A stretch of 64,000 nucleotides of DNA from assembly GCA_041946965.1 (NCBI GenBank), contig JBHGBM010000022.1, positions 39,683 to 103,682 of the forward strand. Reading direction: 5' to 3'. Below the pieces are notes generated by a model that saw only the letters and a program-made list of their open reading frames with translations, searched no databases and was not told the DNA's origin. Position 1 is the first letter of the stretch, and the number at the start of each line of letters is the position of its first letter. A program made the translations under genes and the position numbers. This stretch comes from JBHGBM01 sp041946965 (GTDB lineage: Bacteria; Acidobacteriota; Terriglobia; Bryobacterales; Bryobacteraceae). Shown piece after piece: positions 16,746-24,546 of the stretch.

Positions 16746-16777
16746 GGTCAGATCAGTCTATCGCAAAGCGGGCCGGC

Positions 16778-18580
16778 TCAGGGCCTGCGATGGATGCGGA
16801 CCGCGATATCGCCCCAGAACTCGGGAATCGCCAGCTCGAGGCCATAGCCGAAGTGCCGCAGCGGCCGCACGTCGCCCGTGTCGCGCCGCGCCGTCTCGCC
16901 GGTGGCGGTGTTCCACCATTCGATGTCATACTTGCCCGCCCCGAGTCCGGTGACGTTGGCGCTGGCTCCGCTCTGCGGGGGGCCCTTCACGGCCTTCCCG
17001 TTCACGATGCGGAAGGCCAGGGGGTCGTGAATCCAAAGCAGGGCCTGATCGTCCGCAACCACGCCGTAGACGTTCAGGCTTACGGGAAGGTTCGGCCGCG
17101 AGAGCCCCGGCGCCTTCCACTCCCGCGACGGAAAATCGGCGCCGCGCAGGAAGCGCGCCAGCGCCGTGTAGTGCCGGTAGAGGTTGTAAGGCTCGATGTA
17201 GTTGTGCCACCACCAGTACATGCCCGTGCCCGCCGCGCCGCTCAGCGAGGTGGACCAGATCGTGTCGTGGAAATGCTTGCCTTCCGGATCCACCCCCACC
17301 GGGCCTTCGATTCCCTGTTCCCCGAAGAAGAAGGGCTTGCCGAAGCCGCGCATCAAATGGCCGGTGTCCTGCCAGCTATACTGCGCGGCATCGTATTCCG
17401 GCCCGAAATAGGAGTGGCCCTGGACGATATCGATCTGGGGAAGCGCGAACATGCGGCGATCGCGCCAACTGGTGGTCACCAGGTGCCGCCAGGGGTCGAT
17501 CCGCTTCAGATAGGCGCCCATCTCGCGGTGCCAATCCGCGTTGGCCGCGGAGTCGAAACCGTCCAGGTTATCGACCTCGTTCCACAGCTCCCAGGCCACC
17601 AGGTGCGGATCCCAGCCCCAGCGGGCCACGCTGTAACGCAGCCTGCGCCGGACCAACTCACGCGCCCGGGGGTTGGTGAGGTAATCGATGGGCTCGCGGC
17701 ACGGCCCGCCGTTTTCCGCGTTGTAGGGGTTGCGCGGCCAGCGGTGCTTCATTTTGCGTTCCCACCAGACCACCATTTCAAACGCGATCTGCCAGTACAC
17801 GTCGAGGCGCTCGCAGGCCGCGGCCACGGTGTCCAGACGCCACGCCGAGGCGAGGTCGTAGCGGCCCAGCCCGGTCACGGTGGTTTCGAGCGGAAAGCCG
17901 GTAAAGCTGCCGTCACCGGGTGGCGCGGGCTTCGCCGGATCGCTGGGAACGTAGTACTCCTGCCACAGCCGCACGTAATTGCCGCCCGCCGCCGCGAGTT
18001 TTTCGAGCAGCCGGTCGAAGTAGTAAGTGCCCTCCCGCGCCTCATACATGCAAAGGTTCTGGCCGATGGGGAAGAACACGCGGCCGGCGGCGTCTTCCAG
18101 GTAGGCTTGATTCCGGGGACTCACGCGAATGTAGCCGCGCGCCGCCCGGGGCTGCACGGTGACGGCATACTCGGGGCTGCGCGCCACACCGCCGCCTTCG
18201 CGCAACTCCAGCGTGATCCGGTGCGGCCCCGTTTCCGCGCTCGCGAAGCGCACCCGCCACTCCGGCCCGCCGGCCGGCTCCAGCAGTTCGACGCGCTCCT
18301 TGGGCGGAGCCTCCGGGTTGCGAAGCGACCTGCGGTAATCCTGAAACCAGAACCCGGGCACGGTTATCTTCCTGCCCGAAGGCGCCACCACCACGGCGTT
18401 CAACTCGACGGAATTGGGGTCGAACGGGTTGGCGGGCGCCCGCTCGGGCCGAAAGGCGATTTCCATCTTCCCGTACTGGCCGGCGGAGGGAGTGATCACG
18501 CGGACGCCCTCCCAGCCCGCCCCGCACGCCAAAGCCGGGAACAGGATCGCAACCGGCGCCTTCAACCCGAATCGCGGCAA
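16778..18580 (-). CDS. Secreted DUF5060 / GH5-like glycoside hydrolase
   Basis: A 600-residue exported hydrolase. After a signal peptide (residues 1-20) comes a beta-sandwich domain of the DUF5060 kind (about 25-140). A TIM-barrel domain follows, with GYIRVSPRNQAYLED, NYVRLWQEYY, acid/base block WELWNEVD and a likely nucleophile block FFFGEQGIEG. A C-terminal beta domain covers about 470-600. This layout is known from cellulase-like enzymes acting on beta-glucans or related polymers; the exact substrate is not visible. The start is TTG 18580, decided by GAGGAGG at 5-6 nt spacing. It is transcribed away from the repeat-containing gap that precedes it. Confidence 0.78.
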   Translation of the reverse strand: MPRFGLKAPVAILFPALACGAGWEGVRVITPSAGQYGKMEIAFRPERAPANPFDPNSVELNAVVVAPSGRKITVPGFWFQDYRRSLRNPEAPPKERVELLEPAGGPEWRVRFASAETGPHRITLELREGGGVARSPEYAVTVQPRAARGYIRVSPRNQAYLEDAAGRVFFPIGQNLCMYEAREGTYYFDRLLEKLAAAGGNYVRLWQEYYVPSDPAKPAPPGDGSFTGFPLETTVTGLGRYDLASAWRLDTVAAACERLDVYWQIAFEMVVWWERKMKHRWPRNPYNAENGGPCREPIDYLTNPRARELVRRRLRYSVARWGWDPHLVAWELWNEVDNLDGFDSAANADWHREMGAYLKRIDPWRHLVTTSWRDRRMFALPQIDIVQGHSYFGPEYDAAQYSWQDTGHLMRGFGKPFFFGEQGIEGPVGVDPEGKHFHDTIWSTSLSGAAGTGMYWWWHNYIEPYNLYRHYTALARFLRGADFPSREWKAPGLSRPNLPVSLNVYGVVADDQALLWIHDPLAFRIVNGKAVKGPPQSGASANVTGLGAGKYDIEWWNTATGETARRDTGDVRPLRHFGYGLELAIPEFWGDIAVRIHRRP

Positions 18581-18671
18581 GAAGACCTCCTCACGGGTCT
18601 ACGATTGTAAGGCCGGCGGCGGAGCCGATCAAGCGGCTTCCTGCTGAAGGCGTTAAGGCCGCGGATGCACA

Positions 18672-18723
18672 CGGATGGACACGGATAAGAAAGAATTTCT
18701 CCGTGCTTATCCGTGTCCATCCG
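18672..18723. repeat. Long palindromic element (18-bp arms)
   Basis: A perfect inverted repeat with 18-bp arms (18672-18689 and 18706-18723) and a 16-nt spacer. Each arm is built on the GGATGGACACGGATAAG unit, and CACGGAT recurs inside and next to the arm. It lies in the 291-bp gap between the subtilase 3' end and the GH5-like gene. No T-run follows, so it is not a simple terminator. It looks like a dispersed REP-type intergenic palindrome. The rest of the gap holds the terminator hairpin at 18844 and no gene. Confidence 0.6.
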
Positions 18724-18843
18724 CGGCTCAGAGAGCACTAAATGAATCCGAATTCATCCGGTTAATACGCGGTTGCCCCGCCTGGCCCGGCGGTGATAGA
18801 CTCGGGGGGTCTGTTTCCTCCGAGACAGACTTGGGTCACATTG

Positions 18844-18873
18844 GGCTCACACTTTCGGGTGTGGGCCGTTTTT
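18844..18873 (+). terminator. Intrinsic terminator reading on the plus strand
   Basis: A 9-bp stem (GGCTCACAC / GTGTGGGCC, one G-T pair) with a TTTCGG loop is followed directly by GTTTTTATTTT. In this direction it is a good intrinsic terminator. The T-run overlaps the stop codon of the minus-strand subtilase, so it would end transcripts arriving from the left. No plus-strand protein gene precedes it. A further small hairpin (GTCTGT / ACAGAC) lies at about 18808-18829. Confidence 0.55.
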
Positions 18874-20191
18874 ATTTTCCGGAGTGGGTGGCGGCGTACT
18901 GGCAGGCGCGGAAGAAATCGACGCGGCCCGCGCCGAGTTCCGGCCCCAGTGGCTGCGCCTGAGCCAGCGCGTCCCCGGCTTGTGCCTGGTTGAGGTTCCG
19001 GTCCAGTTGCGCGAGCAGCGCCACGCCGCCGGAAACCAGCGCCGTGCTGAACGAGGTGCCCGAAACCATGGCCCAATTCTTTCCGGGATAGCTGGTGATG
19101 AGGTTCTCGCCGGGCGCCGCGACGGCCACCAGCATGCCGCCATAATTGGTAAACGCGCTGCGTTCGTCGTTGGGTCCGGTGGAAGCGATGCCCTCCACCT
19201 TCTTGTACCCGGCCGGGTAGACCACCGTGAGCTTGCCGGAGTTGCCGGCCGACGCCACGCACAGCACGCGGCGCGAGTTGGCATGACTGATAGCGGCCTG
19301 CAACTCATTTGAATGCGATTCGAGACTGAAGCTCATGTTGATGACGGTCGCGCCCTTGTCTACTGCGTAGTAAATGGCGCGGATCACATCGTACAGGCTG
19401 CCCTGGCCCGATGCGTGGAAGGCTTTGAGCGGCATGATGCCCACGCGCGGCGCGGCCAGGTGAACCAGGCCGGCGACCATGGTCCCGTGTCCGAAGGCGC
19501 CGTAAGCCTTGACCTTGGCGAGTTCCTTCATCAGAGAGGAGTCCAGGATGGCGACCGTGGATTGATTGACCTGCACCGCGGAGGCGTTATCCAGGATAGC
19601 CACCGTGGATTGATCCACCACCCCGATATCGTCGAACTCGGAAGGAACTCCGGCGGTGTTGCGGGTGAAGTCGTAACCGGGCTGAATGTAGTTCGCCAGT
19701 ATGGTGTGGCGGGGGTCGATGCCCGTGTCAATAATGGCGACTGTCCCGGTCCCCATAACGCCCCACGCGGTCTGCGCCTGGGAGAGGCGGGTCTTGGGCA
19801 CGGCGTATTGGTTCACATAAGCGTCCCACGCCGAGTCGTTGTAAAAACCGATAAGCTCCCGGCTGTTCGGAACTGCGTCCAGTATGGCGACGGTGGACTG
19901 GGCCAGTCTGGGATCCTCGGGCAGGAGCACGTCGTGGTTCGGCTCGATATTGCCCACATCCGGATCCGCCTTGCCAACCGCAATCACGCCGGAAACGGGA
20001 CGGGCGCTCGGGTCCTGCAAAAGCGCGATCCCGCATTCCGGGGATGTGGCGACGACAACCAGCCCGAGGCGGGCGGCGATGCGATCCAGTTTGGCGGCCG
20101 AGGCACGCACGATATACCGCGGCTCGGCTCCGGCCGGCCAAGAGGCCAACAGGAGACAAATACCTGCCCACGCCAGCAGCCGGGGTTTCAC
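18872..20191 (-). CDS. Secreted subtilisin-like serine protease with three QSTVAILD repeats
   Basis: A 439-residue S8-family protease. It has a signal peptide (1-22), an I9-like propeptide region (about 24-90) and a catalytic triad of D155 (TVAIIDTGID), H235 (GAFGHGTMVAG) and S380 (SGTSFSTALVSGG), with oxyanion Asn 317 (ASAGNSG). The octapeptide QSTVAILD occurs three times with no amino-acid change: 98-105, just after the propeptide, and 194-201 and 210-217, in the stretch between Asp and His. It resembles the enzyme's own catalytic strand TVAIIDTG. The gene starts 1 nt after the zinc-finger protein's stop and is probably coupled to it. The repeats may be cleavage, binding or pseudo-substrate elements, which is inference. 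Confidence 0.88.
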   Translation of the reverse strand: MKPRLLAWAGICLLLASWPAGAEPRYIVRASAAKLDRIAARLGLVVVATSPECGIALLQDPSARPVSGVIAVGKADPDVGNIEPNHDVLLPEDPRLAQSTVAILDAVPNSRELIGFYNDSAWDAYVNQYAVPKTRLSQAQTAWGVMGTGTVAIIDTGIDPRHTILANYIQPGYDFTRNTAGVPSEFDDIGVVDQSTVAILDNASAVQVNQSTVAILDSSLMKELAKVKAYGAFGHGTMVAGLVHLAAPRVGIMPLKAFHASGQGSLYDVIRAIYYAVDKGATVINMSFSLESHSNELQAAISHANSRRVLCVASAGNSGKLTVVYPAGYKKVEGIASTGPNDERSAFTNYGGMLVAVAAPGENLITSYPGKNWAMVSGTSFSTALVSGGVALLAQLDRNLNQAQAGDALAQAQPLGPELGAGRVDFFRACQYAATHSGK

Positions 20192-20192
20192 T

Positions 20193-20828
20193 TCAGTCCT
20201 CCTTTGTTCTCCTCGACCGCCCGCTGCCCGCCTTTAGGGAAGAGCCAAGGTCCCCGGCGAGCGGAATTCGCAGCCGCAGGTTGCGATGCGGAGTGTATTC
20301 CATCTGAAACTCGCCGAATTGGTTGGACTTGGCCTGTGCCACAACCGTCTTGCCGGAAACCAGGTACACCGGCGAATCGGACACGGGGGTATCCGGAGCT
20401 TCGCGGTTCGCGATCTGTCCCACCAGCGTGATGCGTGAGGAACCGCGTTCGAATTCCTGCCGCAAGTCCACCGCATAGCGCCCCGTTTCGTAAAGCGTCT
20501 GGCGGGTCAGGCGGTGGTGCGAACGCACGCCGGCAGGCATCGGCTCCAGGAAACTGTCGAAGATAAGCCTGGCGGCGGAGCGTGGCGTGATCTCGACACG
20601 TTCCGGGCGAGCCAGCGCGGCAATCGCCTTGGCGCAATGAACCACATACTCCGGAACCTCGGTTAAGGCTTCGGCACGGGCGATGGGCGCCAGTTTTGCG
20701 AAAATGTTGGCCGCGCGTCGGCATTTTTCACACCCTGCGTCGAGATGGTCCTGCATGGTCCGGGCTTCTTCGTCCGCGACTAAACCGCGGCCGAAATCCG
20801 CCCATCGCGAAATGTCAAAGTGCTTCAT
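20193..20828 (-). CDS. Zinc-finger (zf-HC2-like) anti-sigma-type protein
   Basis: A 211-residue protein. The N-terminal 60 residues resemble a zinc-binding anti-sigma domain: HLDAGCEKC gives H28, C33 and C36 with one extra residue between His and Cys compared with the usual Hx3Cx2C. There is no convincing transmembrane segment. The C-terminal half is beta-rich with SRITLVGQIAN and SPVYLVSGKTVVAQAKSNQFGEF, like a small carboxypeptidase-regulatory or adhesion-type domain. The start ATG 20828 is set by GGGAGG immediately upstream. It lies directly before the subtilase gene and downstream of the CHAT and sigma genes, so it is a candidate partner of that sigma factor, not proven. Confidence 0.6.
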   Translation of the reverse strand: MKHFDISRWADFGRGLVADEEARTMQDHLDAGCEKCRRAANIFAKLAPIARAEALTEVPEYVVHCAKAIAALARPERVEITPRSAARLIFDSFLEPMPAGVRSHHRLTRQTLYETGRYAVDLRQEFERGSSRITLVGQIANREAPDTPVSDSPVYLVSGKTVVAQAKSNQFGEFQMEYTPHRNLRLRIPLAGDLGSSLKAGSGRSRRTKED

Positions 20829-20899
20829 CGACCTCCCACCGGTTTGGCTGGAACCGCCGGGGGCCGCGACCATGCGTCCTGAGCCATTCGCTCACGCAC

Positions 20900-20929
20900 A
20901 GTATGGCACATCCCGGCCGAATCACCCAA
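20900..20929 (-). promoter_or_regulatory. Sigma-70-type promoter of zinc-finger/subtilase unit
   Basis: On the minus strand TTGGGT (20924-20929) is followed after 18 nt by CATACT (20900-20905), about 72 nt before ATG 20828. This suggests that the zinc-finger and subtilase genes can be transcribed separately from the CHAT operon. Confidence 0.4.
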
Positions 20930-20933
20930 TAGA

Positions 20934-20951
20934 ACCAGTACTACCAGTACC
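20934..20951. repeat. Tandem 9-bp repeat beside the promoter
   Basis: ACCAGTACT is followed directly by ACCAGTACC (8 of 9 identical), ending 4 nt upstream of the -35 element of the promoter at 20900-20929. The position fits an operator or activator site, but only two copies are present. Confidence 0.35.
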
Positions 20952-20962
20952 ATGGGCGGATA

Positions 20963-21055
20963 TCAGACGCGCAGGTCCGCAACGAAGGAAACTACCAGCG
21001 TCACCACCAGCACGACCTCCAAAACGTCCCACGCGGAAAGAAAACGTAATTGCAT
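20963..21055 (-). CDS. Possible 30-residue membrane peptide
   Basis: A small open frame in the 305-bp gap between the CHAT gene and the zinc-finger gene. It encodes MQLRFLSAWDVLEVVLVVTL continuing VVSFVADLRV. This is a short basic/aromatic start, a strongly hydrophobic segment of about 17 residues and a short charged tail, as expected of a single-pass membrane peptide. The start is ATG 21055, with only a distant AGGTGA as possible ribosome site. Its hydrophobic pattern is unlikely in random GC-rich DNA, but 30 codons is too short to be sure. Apart from this frame, the promoter and the tandem repeat, I see nothing in the gap. Confidence 0.35.
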   Translation of the reverse strand: MQLRFLSAWDVLEVVLVVTLVVSFVADLRV

Positions 21056-21133
21056 CGAGAGAGCTTTCACCTGGCTGACTCCATCCTCATAGGGTGTCTG
21101 AGCACCGCTATAAATATATGCGTTTCCGACAAA

Positions 21134-23956
21134 TTAGACATGGGCCGGGCAGCCCACCAGGACGAACGGCGCCCAGTAGTAGGGGTGCGGATAGCGTTCC
21201 CGCAGCTCCGCCATAGCCTGCCGCAGCGCGTCCGCCGAGCCGGCGGCCGAGCCCAACCGGGCGTAGAACAGCTCCATGAATTCGGCAGTGCTCCTGTCGT
21301 TTACGTCCCACAGCGTCACCAGTACCGAACGCGCCCCGGCGTACAGCAGGCCGCGCACCAGGCCTAGCAGTTCGTCGCCGCCCACCACGACGTTCAACCC
21401 GGTGCCGCAGCCGCTCAGCGAAACCAGTTCTGCTCCAAGTCGTAACTGATACAAATCAAATAGAGTTAACTGCGAGTCCCCAAGCCGGATGGAGGAGAAC
21501 ATGGGGTTGTCCTGGCGAAACAGGCCGTGGGTGGCGATGTGGATGAAGCGGCTCTCCGCTCCATGTTCCCGGAGCCGGGCCTCGCTGGCCTGCGGCCCCA
21601 GATACAGGCGAGCCCCGGGCAGGGCACGGGCCACCGCCTCGCCTTCCTCGCGGATGAACGGCGCCAGGGCGTCCGGCACCGCCAGCACCAGCGAACCGCC
21701 CCCCGCGCGAGGCGGCTTGCGCGCGCACAGCGCGTAGACGCTCGCGCTGGGAGCGTAGGAAACGGCAAACTCGTCGGCCAGGTAGCGTTGGCCGTCCCAA
21801 AGCGCGTGAAACGGAAGGTAGTGCAGGAAGCCGTGTGGCGCCACCACCAGGCTGCCGCCGTCCATTTCGCGGCGCACCGGTGCCACCAGCCGGCGGTAGA
21901 GCTCACTCAGGTGCTCCCGGGTGGCGGATTCGAGCGCCGGCCCGAAAGTCCGTATGTAGCGCCCGCCCAGGCGGAACTTGGAAAGCTGGAACCGCAGCAG
22001 GCGGAAGGCGTCCCGCACCGGCGCGGCGGGGCCCAGCGGCACGATCCGCAGCCGGCCGCGTCCCACCAGGCAGGCGTACATGGCCTCCCGCGCCAGGTAG
22101 TACTCCAGGAGCAGCGTGCCGGGCGGCAGGCTGGCCTGGATGACCTCCAGGTCCACGGTCTGGGCGTTCTGCAACGCCATGAACTCGTGGTCGGCCGACT
22201 GCATCTCGCCGAAGGCGTGGGCCAGTTCGTCCTCGTAGTGGCGCGCCCGCCGCCTCAGCGTCTCCACCTGCCCGGGACCGCCCCCGCGGGTCTCCCGCAG
22301 TTCGATCTGCCGGTAGGACCAGTTCAGCTCCTGCCGCAACTGTCCGATGCGCCCCGCCACGGGGCTGGAGACGGTGGCCGGCAGCGCATGGGCGCGGAAC
22401 GCGATCAGGTCCGCGAGGCTGCGCGATTTGGCCTGCTCGATGTAGCCGAAGGCGGCGCGCGGTTCCTCCAGCGACATCTCCACCAGGCTCTCGTAGACCG
22501 CCAGCTTGTCCTTGAGAAACGCGATCTTCAGCTCTTCGCCGCGCAGGTTGCTGCGCAGGCTCTCCAGGCGGACGTGCGCTTTGCGAAACGCGTCCAGCGC
22601 CTGCTCGCGGTTGCCCCGGGCCTCTTCCACGCACCCCAGCACGAACCAGCCCTGGTATTCGAGCGCCGGCGCGGCGGCGGACTCGGCGCGTTGGAGCGCC
22701 GACCGGGCGCGGCCGGCGGCACGGTCGAGGCGTCCGGCTTCGATATCGAGGCGGGCTAGCAGCAGCTCGCAGACCGCCGCCTTGCCGCCGAGGGAAGAGG
22801 CGGAGAAGAACTGGAACGCCGCGCGGCACAGGCGCCGGGCGGCCTGAAACCTGCACGCCTGGTAGAGCACCAGCGCCTTGTACAGGTCCATCAAGGCCGG
22901 CCAGACGCGGTTGCCCTCCTTCACAAACTGGCCGCGGGCGTCGGCGAACAGTTCCACCGCCCGGTCCGTGCGGCCCTGGTGGCTGGCGGCGATGGCCAGA
23001 AACGCGGTGGCCTTGGCCGCCTCGTAACCCAGTCCGAGCTGGCTGAAACGCTCCAGGGCGCGGGCCGCCAGCTCCTCGCCGTCTTCGCTCAGGTTCAGCT
23101 CCAGGTACATCTCGGCCTGGTCCAGGTCGCAGAGCGCCTGGTGGTAGTGGTCGTCGAGGCGCTTGCAGTGCTCTCGGGCCTGCCGGTAGAGTTCGATCGA
23201 GCGGGCGTACTCGCCGCGCAGGTAGTAGAGGTAGGCGATGTTGTAATCGGCCTCCGCCACCAGCAGCGGCATGCCGTGGCGGCCGCACCACTCGCGCGCC
23301 TCGCGGTAGTGCTGGAGCGCGCGCTCGAAATCGTTCAGGCTTATGGCGCACACCGCCATGTTGCTGAGCGCTGCGGCGATGTCGGAGGGCGTGCCGCTTT
23401 CCAGGAACTGGAGATACGCGCGCTGGTACAGTGCCTGGGCCTCCTCGAAGCGGTCCTGGCGGTAGAGGATGTTGCCCGCGTTGGAATCCAGGCGCGCCAG
23501 CCGCAGGCGGTCTCCCTGGCGCTCGAAGATTTCGCGCGCCCGCGCCGCCCATTCGAGCGCCTGGGGATAGCGGCCCAGGTAGATGAGCGTGTGCAGCGCG
23601 CCGCTCAGGGTGCGCCCCACGTCGGTCTCGCGTCCCAGCCGCTCCAGGATGGCGAGCGCCGCCTCGTAGCGTTCCAGCGCCCGGGCGTATTTTCCGCGCG
23701 CGTAGAGCACGTGGCCGGTGGCCCGCTGGGCCTGCGCGCGGCAATACTCGTCGCGCATGCGGCCGGAGAGCCAACGCGCCGCCTGCGCCAGGTGGCCGGC
23801 CTGCTGCAAATCCACGCGAGTCAGCTTGACCACTTCCTCGTAGAGGGCATCCACCAGCGCGGGCGTGTGCAGCTCCGGCCAGGCCTCCGCCAGCGCCCGG
23901 CGCGCGTTCGCGTCGGGTTCGTTCGCCAGGGCTTTGACCAGCTCGGCGGCGTCCAT
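21134..23956 (-). CDS. TPR-CHAT protein (caspase-like protease)
   Basis: A 940-residue soluble protein. From about residue 40 to 480 it is a chain of TPR-like helical pairs (for example GHVLYARGKYARALERYEAA and NAGNILYRQDRFEEAQALYQ). A charged helical linker follows, then a CHAT domain over about the last 330 residues. The caspase-like catalytic pair is visible: H810 in IHIATHGLF and C850 in VSLSGCGTG, followed by GARSVLVTLWDVND. The start is ATG 23956, which overlaps the sigma factor's TGA (TGATG). CHAT proteases cut protein partners in response to a signal sensed by their repeats, as in Craspase and gasdermin operons. Coupling to a sigma gene suggests control of, or by, transcription. Confidence 0.85.
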   Translation of the reverse strand: MDAAELVKALANEPDANARRALAEAWPELHTPALVDALYEEVVKLTRVDLQQAGHLAQAARWLSGRMRDEYCRAQAQRATGHVLYARGKYARALERYEAALAILERLGRETDVGRTLSGALHTLIYLGRYPQALEWAARAREIFERQGDRLRLARLDSNAGNILYRQDRFEEAQALYQRAYLQFLESGTPSDIAAALSNMAVCAISLNDFERALQHYREAREWCGRHGMPLLVAEADYNIAYLYYLRGEYARSIELYRQAREHCKRLDDHYHQALCDLDQAEMYLELNLSEDGEELAARALERFSQLGLGYEAAKATAFLAIAASHQGRTDRAVELFADARGQFVKEGNRVWPALMDLYKALVLYQACRFQAARRLCRAAFQFFSASSLGGKAAVCELLLARLDIEAGRLDRAAGRARSALQRAESAAAPALEYQGWFVLGCVEEARGNREQALDAFRKAHVRLESLRSNLRGEELKIAFLKDKLAVYESLVEMSLEEPRAAFGYIEQAKSRSLADLIAFRAHALPATVSSPVAGRIGQLRQELNWSYRQIELRETRGGGPGQVETLRRRARHYEDELAHAFGEMQSADHEFMALQNAQTVDLEVIQASLPPGTLLLEYYLAREAMYACLVGRGRLRIVPLGPAAPVRDAFRLLRFQLSKFRLGGRYIRTFGPALESATREHLSELYRRLVAPVRREMDGGSLVVAPHGFLHYLPFHALWDGQRYLADEFAVSYAPSASVYALCARKPPRAGGGSLVLAVPDALAPFIREEGEAVARALPGARLYLGPQASEARLREHGAESRFIHIATHGLFRQDNPMFSSIRLGDSQLTLFDLYQLRLGAELVSLSGCGTGLNVVVGGDELLGLVRGLLYAGARSVLVTLWDVNDRSTAEFMELFYARLGSAAGSADALRQAMAELRERYPHPYYWAPFVLVGCPAHV

Positions 23957-24546
23957 CAGAACCCCGCCTCTTCCAGAAGCTGCTGGAGGCGTTTCAGGCA
24001 GCGCCCGCGGATGAACCCGATCGAGCCCGTCGCCAGCCCCAGCCGCCGCGCCACCTCGGCGTAGGGGAGCGCGGGGGTCTCGTAAAACAGCAGGCGGATC
24101 ATCTCCCGGCAGCGCGGGGAGAGCTTCGCGACCGTTTCCCGCAGAATCTGTTCGCGCTCGGCTTCCTCGAGCAGTTCCGGCGGCACGGCCAGCGTTTCGG
24201 CCACTTTCTCCGGATCGGTTCCATCCGTGCCGGCCGTGACGGCCTGCTTCTGCTTCCAGTGGTAGCACTTGTGCGTGGTCACGCTGATCAGCCAGGAACG
24301 CAGCGAGCCGGCTTTGCGCAGCTTCGGCATCTCGCTGAACAGTTCCAGGCACACGGCCTGGAAGATGTCCGCGGCATCATCCGGGCTGGCGTGGTACTTG
24401 ACCGCGATGGAGTAGATCAGCCGCTTGTAGCGGTCGATCAGGGTGCCCCAGGCTTCCTGGCTGCCGTCGAGACACTCCCGCACCAGGCGCTCGTCGCTGA
24501 TGCTGGCCGGCTCTTCGCTGAACAGGTCCCGCAGTCCGGTGTTCAT
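23956..24546 (-). CDS. ECF-type sigma-70 family factor
   Basis: A 196-residue sigma factor with region 2 (about 25-95, with LIDRYKRLIYSIAVKYH, DIFQAVCLELF and LRSWLISVTTHKCYHWKQKQ). A short linker follows, then region 4 (about 140-190, with LSPRCREMIRLLF, PYAEVARRLGLATGSIGFIRGRCLKRL). There is no extra-cytoplasmic or C-terminal extension. ATG 24546 overlaps the stop of the peptide-binding protein gene (ATGA), and its own stop overlaps the CHAT start (TGATG), so the three are likely translated in a coupled way. No classical membrane anti-sigma factor lies next to it. The nearest candidate is the zinc-finger protein at 20193-20828. Target promoters are unknown. Confidence 0.85.
   Translation of the reverse strand: MNTGLRDLFSEEPASISDERLVRECLDGSQEAWGTLIDRYKRLIYSIAVKYHASPDDAADIFQAVCLELFSEMPKLRKAGSLRSWLISVTTHKCYHWKQKQAVTAGTDGTDPEKVAETLAVPPELLEEAEREQILRETVAKLSPRCREMIRLLFYETPALPYAEVARRLGLATGSIGFIRGRCLKRLQQLLEEAGF

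Noticed and set aside
14850..16847. 665-codon plus-strand frame over the second spermidine-synthase-like gene
   Set aside because: Antisense shadow with low-complexity Arg/Gln content; the real gene on the minus strand has conserved motifs and a paralogue.
16382..18610. 742-codon plus-strand frame over the GH5-like gene
   Set aside because: Antisense shadow of a hydrolase with visible catalytic blocks.
21134..24352. CHAT protein extended to a start 132 codons upstream
   Set aside because: The extra residues overlap the sigma factor gene in another frame and look non-coding. ATG 23956 gives a TGATG junction and a sensible N-terminus.
23956..24546. Type III-E CRISPR (Craspase) interpretation of the sigma/CHAT pair
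   Set aside because: No gRAMP (Cas7-11) gene, Csx30-like gene or CRISPR repeats are present in the window, so only an analogy to that system is justified.
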